Origin: Melampsora larici-populina 98AG31
Taxonomy: Eukaryota > Basidiomycota > Pucciniomycetes > Pucciniales > Melampsoraceae
DNA: 64,000 nucleotides
Assembly: GCF_000204055.1 (NCBI RefSeq)
Contig: NW_006768882.1
Coordinates: 1 to 64,000 of the forward strand
Reading direction: 5' to 3'
The position numbers and the translations under genes are program-made. A model generated the notes under the pieces. The model was not told where the DNA came from. It made no database searches and saw only the letters and a program-made list of their open reading frames with translations. This document shows, in pieces, positions 57,690-64,000 of the stretch (its first letter is position 1; the number at the start of each line of letters is the position of its first letter).

Positions 57690-58200
57690 TTCACTGTGAT
57701 TTTCAAAAAACTTGACCAATTGTCAACAGGGTCTTCGACAAAACCCGAGGAAATTGGCGCCGAAAGTTCGGCAACTTCAAAGGCTGTTGTGTGATGCGAT
57801 CGCAGTAAAATTGGAGTTCGAAGATGTGCTAAAAAAGCTTGTCCGCTCCGGAACCCAACCGGAAAGGGGAGCACCAAAGAATCGGGGGAGGTGTCCTGAG
57901 AATCTGATGATGAGATCTATTCTCAGCATGTGCGGACTCTAAAAACTTGTTTGACTCCGGCTCCCAGAACATCCATCCTTTTGATCCCACCGGATACCCA
58001 ATAAGCCTATATTTAATCGCTCTATGATCAAGCTTCTTTCTAATTTCTTGAGGAATGTGTACAAATGCCCATGAACCAAATACTCTTAAATTATCGACTT
58101 GAGGTTTTCATTTCATAAAGACCTCATGCGGTGACTTTCCGTACGTGTTTGTATTCGGTGTCCGATTATGAAGATATGCACCTTGTGATTCTACTCACAA
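57690..58200 (-). pseudogene. Ty1/copia integrase C-terminal fragment
   Basis: The minus frame reads HNRTPNTNTYGKSPHEVF, then MK-stop-KPQVDNLRVFGSWAFVHIP and IKYRLIGYPVGSKGWMFWEP, the end of a copia integrase with its SH3-like tail. The stop is TGA at 58108-58110 where Trp is usual. It is a different copia lineage from the element at 24-30 kb, with no LTRs nearby. Decay increases toward 57690. Confidence 0.7.
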
Positions 58201-58317
58201 TGTTAGGGTACAATTTATGAGTAGGAAGTAACTTGGCGTTTACATTACTTGGGAGATGCGAGGTCTTTATATAGACGAGCATCTTTGGGCGAAGTACAAA
58301 TAAGGAAATAAGAGAAA

Positions 58318-58881
58318 TACCTTTGCGGCCTTTTCTTAAAAAATTGGGGAAAGTAGGGGGGCTCAAGTCAAAATATTTGCGGCCTTTTTTTAAAAAATTG
58401 GGGAAAGTTTTTTACAGTACCGTGCTGTAAAAACTTTTCCCAATTCATAAAAACGGACCGTAAAAATTTCTCTCGGATCTCCTTCTGAGCAGCAAATTTA
58501 CGCAAATTTGCGTAAATTTACTGCTCATAAAAATTTGGGATGCCGTATAACTTTTCCCAATTGCATAAAATTTTGCGTAAATTTTATGCAATTGGGAAAA
58601 GTTTTTTACGATAAAAGTAGTAAAATTTTTTGACTTGAGCCCCCCTAGTTTTTTACAGTACCGTGCTGTAAAAACTTTTCCCAATTCGTAAAAAAGGGCC
58701 GTAAAAATTTCTTTCGGATCTCCTTCTGAGCAGCAGATTTACGGCGTAAATCTGCTTCTCAAAAAAATTTGGGATGTCGTATAACTTTTCCCAATTGCAT
58801 AAAATTTTGCGTAAATTTTATGCAATTGGGAAAAGTTTTTTACCATAAAAGTAGTAAGATATTTTGACTTGAGCCCCCCTA
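58318..58881. mobile_element. Cruciform-rich MITE with GGGGGGCTCAAGTC ends, tandemly duplicated
   Basis: A 290-bp unit (58356-58645) starts GGGGGGCTCAAGTCAAAATA and ends with the inverse, TA on both sides. Its right 230-240 bp is repeated at 58648-58879, again ending GACTTGAGCCCCCC plus TA. Upstream, 58318-58353 is another piece of the unit (TTGCGGCCTTTTCTTAAAAA). Inner hairpins include CCCAATTGCATAAAATTT with its inverse, and TTTTTACAG with CTGTAAAAA. The termini resemble the Harbinger ends (GGGGGGTTCAAGT and ATTTGCGG). Confidence 0.75.
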
Positions 58882-59768
58882 TTAATTATAATCTTGTTAA
58901 AGAGATTATAAGCGATACTAACGAGACTAATTTTATACAAGTAACATACCGAGTAATCCCAAGTAATTGAAGTATTACCAATTACTTGAAGGAATATTAA
59001 GAATAATTCATAGCTTAATAGAATTGTACCAGCTGTTTTATGCTGAAGAACTATCGACACTAAATTCTTTGATTACCATTATTTAGATCTAAATAATGGA
59101 TCAAGAGTAATCAAAGAAGGTCTTAATAAGACTTGTAATAAAATTAGGCTCTAGGTTTTTAAGAACACACTATTTGGATTACCAAAATATATGATTCAGG
59201 GATGAATCAAGAATTCAGGTTGAGGAATATTACACCCACATCTCAAGCGCATAATTCTTGAGTTTCTTTTTGTAATCATGAGATTACATTATGGGCGGGA
59301 GGGATTGTATTTTAAACGAAGTAATTTGGAATGAAAAGAAGTTCTAACAAGATAGATATCTTTGTATAGCAAAGGAGGTTGAAAATAATCTTGGTAAGAA
59401 ATTCTTTCAATAATATACGATAATGGAATTTGGAAAAATAGAAAACGGATGAGGGGAATCAAATATTCCACCACTGTTCCTCATTATATAATCTATTGTG
59501 TTTTCTACCAAAATTAAAAAGATATTGAATAGACCAAGGCGTATCTGATTTGGTTCAATAGTCTTTTAATTAGCTTAGACCCTTTTCTTAATGTTGGTCT
59601 AGGCAATAATGATCTAAATCCAAAAAAATGGATTATTAATTGTAGATTATATTACGAGGTATTTTTTGACTGCATTACTCGTAATTGTGGACACCGCCCA
59701 CCTCTGTCGTGCCTCCTCCGGAAAACTAACACCAATGGGCGACGTATTATAATAAAAAACCTTAAAAA
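58882..59768. other. AT-rich region with a 24-bp perfect palindrome
   Basis: No gene seen. CCATTATTTAGATCTAAATAATGG (positions about 59077-59100) is its own reverse complement. The rest is decayed, possibly LTR-like, without readable ends. Confidence 0.4.
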
Positions 59769-59770
59769 TA

Positions 59771-60268
59771 CAGCCCTTTGCATAATGATGACTTTGGAGG
59801 AAAAAAAACCTTGAGGTCTTTTTAGAAAGTGACCAAGTTTTTTTGGAAAAGCTGCTGAGTTTTTTGAAAAGTCACTGGGTTTTTTTTGAAAACTTGCTCA
59901 GCATTTCCAAAAGTTGATGAGTTTTAAAAAAAAACCTTGTACAAAATTGGTCAATAGCTTGATAGCAAATCACCAGATCAATCAAAATCAAAACTTGCCA
60001 ATCGTCTCAGTACCTTGTTTTTGAAGTTCAATCATTGTCAGTAAACTCCAGCCAAGTTGAGAGAGATGCACCGGATTCAGAGCTGATCAATTGTGATGAG
60101 GGATGGAATTTGATTGTTCAATCAACTTGAGAAAGAGCTTGCTCAGTTTTTGAAAAACTAGATGAATTTATGAAAAACTTGATGTGTTTTTGAAAAAAAC
60201 TTGCAGGTTTTTTTTGAAAACTCAAGTGTTTTCTCTTTTTCCAAAGTCATCAATTCTGCAAAGGGCTG
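59771..60268. mobile_element. 498-bp MITE with TA target duplication
   Basis: It starts CAGCCCTTTGCA and ends TGCAAAGGGCTG; TA lies on both sides (59769-59770 and 60269-60270). The arms stay similar for about 30 bp (GATGACTTTGG). The interior has many T-runs followed by GAAAA(G/A)(T/C)T words. TA duplications and no coding sequence suggest a Tc1/mariner-type derivative. Confidence 0.75.
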
Positions 60269-60270
60269 TA

Positions 60271-61835
60271 GCAATTACAACTCAAGGCTCAGTTTCGAGA
60301 GTCAAGTTACATATGATTTAGCATATGTAGCATGTGCAGAACTCACATCAAAGAGTGTGAACACACACAACTTTGATGTAAACCAAAGCTACATATATTT
60401 CACAGCCGTAACACATATGTAACAAACAAAATATACTTATAAACCAATAGTAATTGTGATAATGTAATTAACCTAACCATAGAACCACAATTTGTGTGCA
60501 CTTGTAGTCCAAAGATTTCCAAGGTTCAGACTATATAAACCCTGGAAATCCAACCAAATTGAGAAGAAGAACATTATCACATTATTATTCAACAACTACA
60601 CAACTTTGCTTTTATTCATCTTCCTAGTCTCAATTCTAATTTGATCCTCTTCTTATTCAAAGAAAGGTCAAAGAAGGTGGTGTTAAAGTCTATTATAACA
60701 CCGGGAACTTTACACTCTGACTAATAGAGATTTCCCTATAGATTTAGAGTTTCTTATATCAGATGAATCCCAAATCTGATATAAGCAATACCCAAGGACT
60801 ACTTCCTTACAAGGATTTACAAAACTTGAAACTCAAACCTTGTGTCTTGTTGCTTATTCTGTGTGCTCATTCAACTTTGTTTCTGATTAGACTCCATAAT
60901 CAGTAGTTCTTGTAATATCCATTTGGTGGAATTAAAAGCTTGTACACCCACGTCTCTACCTGTTCATACTTGTAGATCTTGATCTACACAACTTCAGTAG
61001 AAGTTATTAGACCTTCTACAACATTTTCATTGACTCTACTAGCCTAACCCTAACCCTAGCGGTTAGGTAGCGCTTCCATTGCACATTCACCGGGTGATTG
61101 TGCAATGGTGAGGCAATTTTTTTATATTATGATTTGGAATGTTGAAAAGGAGAAAGATATACCAATTACAGCAGAATATTTACATTTATCAAATTGTAGA
61201 TGTTAGTTTGACTAAAGAGTAAATTATTCAATTTCTCAAGTTTTTTTATATATGTCAAAGTTTTTTTCTTGATGAATTGGTTTTTGATTAGGTTGGCTAG
61301 AAGATGGAATCATGATGTGTTTTCAAAATCAAAAGATACTTCTACACCTTCAGCTCATTGGTAAATCATTTTATATTATGTATACTATCACTCTCATACG
61401 TTTTTATCATAAAACTGGCTTGGTTGTTTTGTACAGTGCACTTGACAATAAACGTGATTCTATAAAAAGTAAGTCACTTGCTTTCTATGACCACAATTTG
61501 AGTGTTAAATTGCCTATATGACAGTTATCTCTATTTGAAAAATTCTCACTGACTGAACTTTCTTATCCTGATGTGACTTGAAATTTTTTGCCAAAAAACT
61601 CAACGGTACAGTTGGAAATTATAGAACTTCAGTATTACAAATCTAATTTCTTTTCACAAATAAAATTATTGAAAAATTGATCACAGAAGCTATGAGCCAA
61701 TTGGAGATTTTCCCTTCAAAGAGTGATGAATCTTTTGGTGGTTCAACCTTTGTGTGAACCATATGTTTACATGTTAGATATGTAAACATATCAACTGTAA
61801 TGTGTGAGGCCAATACCAAAATCACTCCAAATTTC
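60271..61835. other. LTR-like, gene-free region with TATA box, CCCTAA repeats and a hairpin
   Basis: ACTATATAAACCC at about 60530 followed by polypyrimidine-rich sequence looks like an LTR of the solo-LTR kind, but target duplications were not found. CCTAACCCTAACCCT lies at 61043-61057. A hairpin CCATTGCACA(T)TCACC with its inverse lies at 61076-61108. The open frame at 61312-61521 has no family resemblance. Confidence 0.35.
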
Positions 61836-62357
61836 AGTTGTGGAGCAATAGCGGAGCGTTTTTGGTGTGCGCAATTGCACCACTACATATAGTGGTTGCT
61901 GCGCAGCGCACTTCAGGGTCTTGAAAGCCCATAGCGGTATGACCACAGTGCAATGGGACAGGACTGCGGTCTCTCCGCTATATAGCGGGGAAATAACCTG
62001 TTAGGCAGGGTCAGGGCCAGGGCACTTTTTCCTCCTCAAACATCACGCCACTCAGCCACTGATCTATTATACTTACCAACAATACAAATTGGAAACATAC
62101 ACAACTCAACCATAGATCAAAGCGTCAACCAATACCATGGACACCAGCCTCTCAAAAATGTTCAACCTGTGGCCGCCTTGTGGTTTTTCACAAATCAAAA
62201 TGAATCAATATTTAAGCAAACTTAGGTATGGATTGCCTTCCCTTGATTACCCTCCGAATCCAGTTTGATCACTTACTCTCACATTTATCCCCTGATCTCA
62301 CTCAGAAGCAATTTCAATAACTTACCTTCAAGTTTATCCCGTCAATCATCACTCATA

Positions 62358-64000
62358 ATGCCACCAAAAAGCACACAAAAGAGCTCCAGTCTTCAGGTTC
62401 CAGCTCAGTCATCAACTAGGACCCTCCGACCACCCAGCCCTGCTCGCAACGAGCCAGGGTTTGTAGTACCGCCCAAAGATTCCCGGACATCTATTACCCT
62501 ATCCTCTTGCCCTGGTAGTGACAGTCATACAAGAGCTTCCACCCCTGAAGACGGATTGCCCGCTCCCCTTTTGATTCGACCTGCAACGCCTCGACCACCA
62601 GCTAACACCCAGAAGAAAGACACTCCAGGTAAATCAGCAGCTCAAACAAAGGCTAAGGCTAAGCCTAGTGCCAAAGGAAAGGTATGTGGATTGAATCTAA
62701 ATATGTGATTGCATCTGATGACATGACTGATCAATTTCACTTTGATTTTCAAGCTTCGTTCATCAACCAGCAAGAGGGCTAGATCACCATCAGGAAGTTC
62801 AGCAGGCGGCACTCCCCGATCTTCAAAGAGAACCAAAAACAACATAAGTTACTCCTTTATACTCTTGATTAGTTCCTTGTTCTCATCAATTTCTTTTCTC
62901 GTTATCTTACATCATCATGTTGTTTAGGAATTTGAGGTACCTGAAGGAGTCAACATGTCTCAAGACTCCGACATAAAGTTTCTTGGCACAACTGAACCAG
63001 GCTACAATCGTGTTTGGTCTGCTCGTGTGAAGGAACTTCTTGAATTCTTCAATGAACCCAAGGTAAGATTCTGTTATTTAACTTGTAACTTGTTTCTCTA
63101 TGATCTTAACTTTGATCATATTGTTCAATCTATATCTTATTTTCACCTTGCCCTTTTTGCATCTCTCTATCTTTGTTTCTAGGGGACTAATTACAAGTGT
63201 AGATGGTGCCACAATACTTACAAAGGTGGATCTACGTTGTATTGGAATTTATGGGGTCATCAAGATGGAAACAAGATTCGACCTTCATGCACAATGAGAC
63301 ACAAAGCTATCACTGCGGGTGTTGTTCTTCCTCCTTCATATGCCAAACAACAGGAGGCTAAGAATAAGAAGAACTCAACTTTGACTTCTTATTTAAACGG
63401 ACCAACTTTCACTGTAGAGTTGTTGAACATGATCTTGGTGATCTGGTTGGTTCAACATGCCCTTCCTTGGGCCTGATTCAAGGATCCATCAATCCGAGCT
63501 GCTTTTTACACCATCAATCGAGGTGCTGTTGTTTGTTCAAGAACGCGGGCATCCCAACAAGCAGTCTTACTTTACTCGGATTTACACAGCAAAGCTCTCA
63601 GCGCTGTCAGAGTAAGTGAAATTCTTTCCTTTTTGATCTTTTACTTTATTATTATACATTTCTCTGACTCATTGCTTTTGATCCATGTTGCAGAACAATA
63701 AAGGCAAGTTCTGTTTAATCCACAATGTCTGGACTACAAAGGGCAACAGGTTTGCCTCCATTGGCGCGGGTGCCAACTACATCAACAATGAATGGAATTA
63801 CCGATCTACTCACCTTACTCTCAAATTGGTCGCATGGCGTCATTTTGGAGCACTGTTGGCCAGACCAATAGGAAGATTTTTGATTTGTCACAATCTTCAC
63901 AAAAAGATAAGCATTTAATATTTTATCTTCTTTTTTGTTTTCTTCAACACGTACTTATTTTTGTTTGTAACTTACATGTTAGCTCAAACCACCAACAGTG
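62358..64000 (+). pseudogene. hAT-3 transposase, 3' partial, one nonsense codon and a changed donor
   Basis: Exons 62358..62681, 62754..62843, 62928..63062, 63183..63611, 63694..63906, 63976 onward, all phase 0. The leader (RTLRPPSPARNEPGF, PPKDSRTS) is shared with hAT-1. The BED finger is CRWCHNTYKGG then WNLWGHQDG. A TGA at 63474-63476 follows QHALPWA. The second intron starts ATAAGT where hAT-1 has GTAAGT (ends AG), so its donor is probably mutated. The last intron (63907..63975) starts ATAAGC and ends TTAC, as in hAT-2. DDE-type core begins with NVWTTKGNRFASI. The remainder lies beyond the window. Confidence 0.75.
63907..63975 (+). other. AT-AC intron in hAT-3 transposase
   Basis: 69 nt, ATAAGC to TTAC, between HKK and MLAQTTNS. 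It is at the same codon position as 12465..12541 in hAT-2. Confidence 0.55.

Larger units (their letters stand above)
61836..64000 (+). mobile_element. hAT-3 transposon, 3' end outside window
   Basis: A block with AGCGGAGCG, TCTCCGCTA and GCGCAGCGC words (61845-62000) matches the style of the hAT-1 end. Then follows the family's transposase gene on plus. The exact 5' terminus cannot be fixed without the right end. Confidence 0.6.

Noticed and set aside
60326..61022. A third solo LTR (TGTAGC...TTCTACA)
   Set aside because: TATA-like and polypyrimidine features look LTR-like, but the flanking 5-mers do not match and no other copy is in the window.
61043..61057. CCTAACCCTAACCCT resembles telomere repeat
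   Set aside because: Less than three units, internal and followed by unrelated hairpin sequence; too short for a telomere or an interstitial telomere array.
62844..62927. A second AT-starting intron in hAT-3 as another AT-AC intron
   Set aside because: It ends in AG, and hAT-1 has GTAAGT at the same site, so this is better explained as a mutated GT donor.

Overview
The window looks like TE-dense nuclear DNA of a basidiomycete, most likely a rust fungus (Pucciniales). Reasons: intron-rich genes with short introns, a rust-style mix of hAT, Tnp2/CACTA, PIF/Harbinger, MULE, Ngaro and copia elements, and a Myb/SANT-like gene of the type I associate with rust genomes. Species assignment is inference; no search was run.

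Layout. 1-4 kb: a Tnp2 (CACTA) transposase cut by the window edge. 4.0-6.3 kb: an internally deleted hAT copy (hAT-1, minus strand) that truncates a Tad-like LINE (6.3-9.87 kb, minus). 9.875-31.97 kb reads as one nested tower. The outer element is a PIF/Harbinger with a Myb-like gene (+) and a DDE transposase (-). It is split by a hAT (10.64-21.59 kb) and by a copia retrotransposon (24.42-30.41 kb). The hAT carries in one intron a tyrosine-recombinase retrotransposon of Ngaro type (13.38-20.21 kb), and that carries a CACTA-type fold-back element (18.18-18.99 kb).

32.4-37.3 kb is host DNA: an RRM/C2H2 gene, an eight-exon CgeB-like glycosyltransferase gene and an intron-containing tRNA-Cys. 37.77-48.54 kb is one MULE (9-bp target duplication, FAR1/MULE transposase plus an OTU-like gene). 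It is itself invaded by two solo LTRs, a small MITE and a related short MULE-type element carrying a coding fragment. 48.5-54.4 kb is a host gene island: BMT2 (25S rRNA methyltransferase, minus) divergent from UTP11 (SSU processome, plus), then a bZIP gene (minus). 54.4-64 kb is gene-poor: a copia fragment, two MITE regions, LTR-like sequence and a third hAT copy (hAT-3) running off the end.

How it fits together. Several insertion events can be read to the base: target duplications, and reading frames that close exactly when the insert is removed (copia in the Harbinger transposase; CACTA in the Ngaro recombinase). The MULE landed inside the BMT2 stop codon and its first base rebuilt a stop. 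The two hAT copies whose relevant region is present share an intron with AT...AC ends. The Ngaro Gag and Pol frames are separated by an intron whose removal would fuse them. Most nonsense changes in the older elements are TGA, as expected from C:G to T:A transitions.
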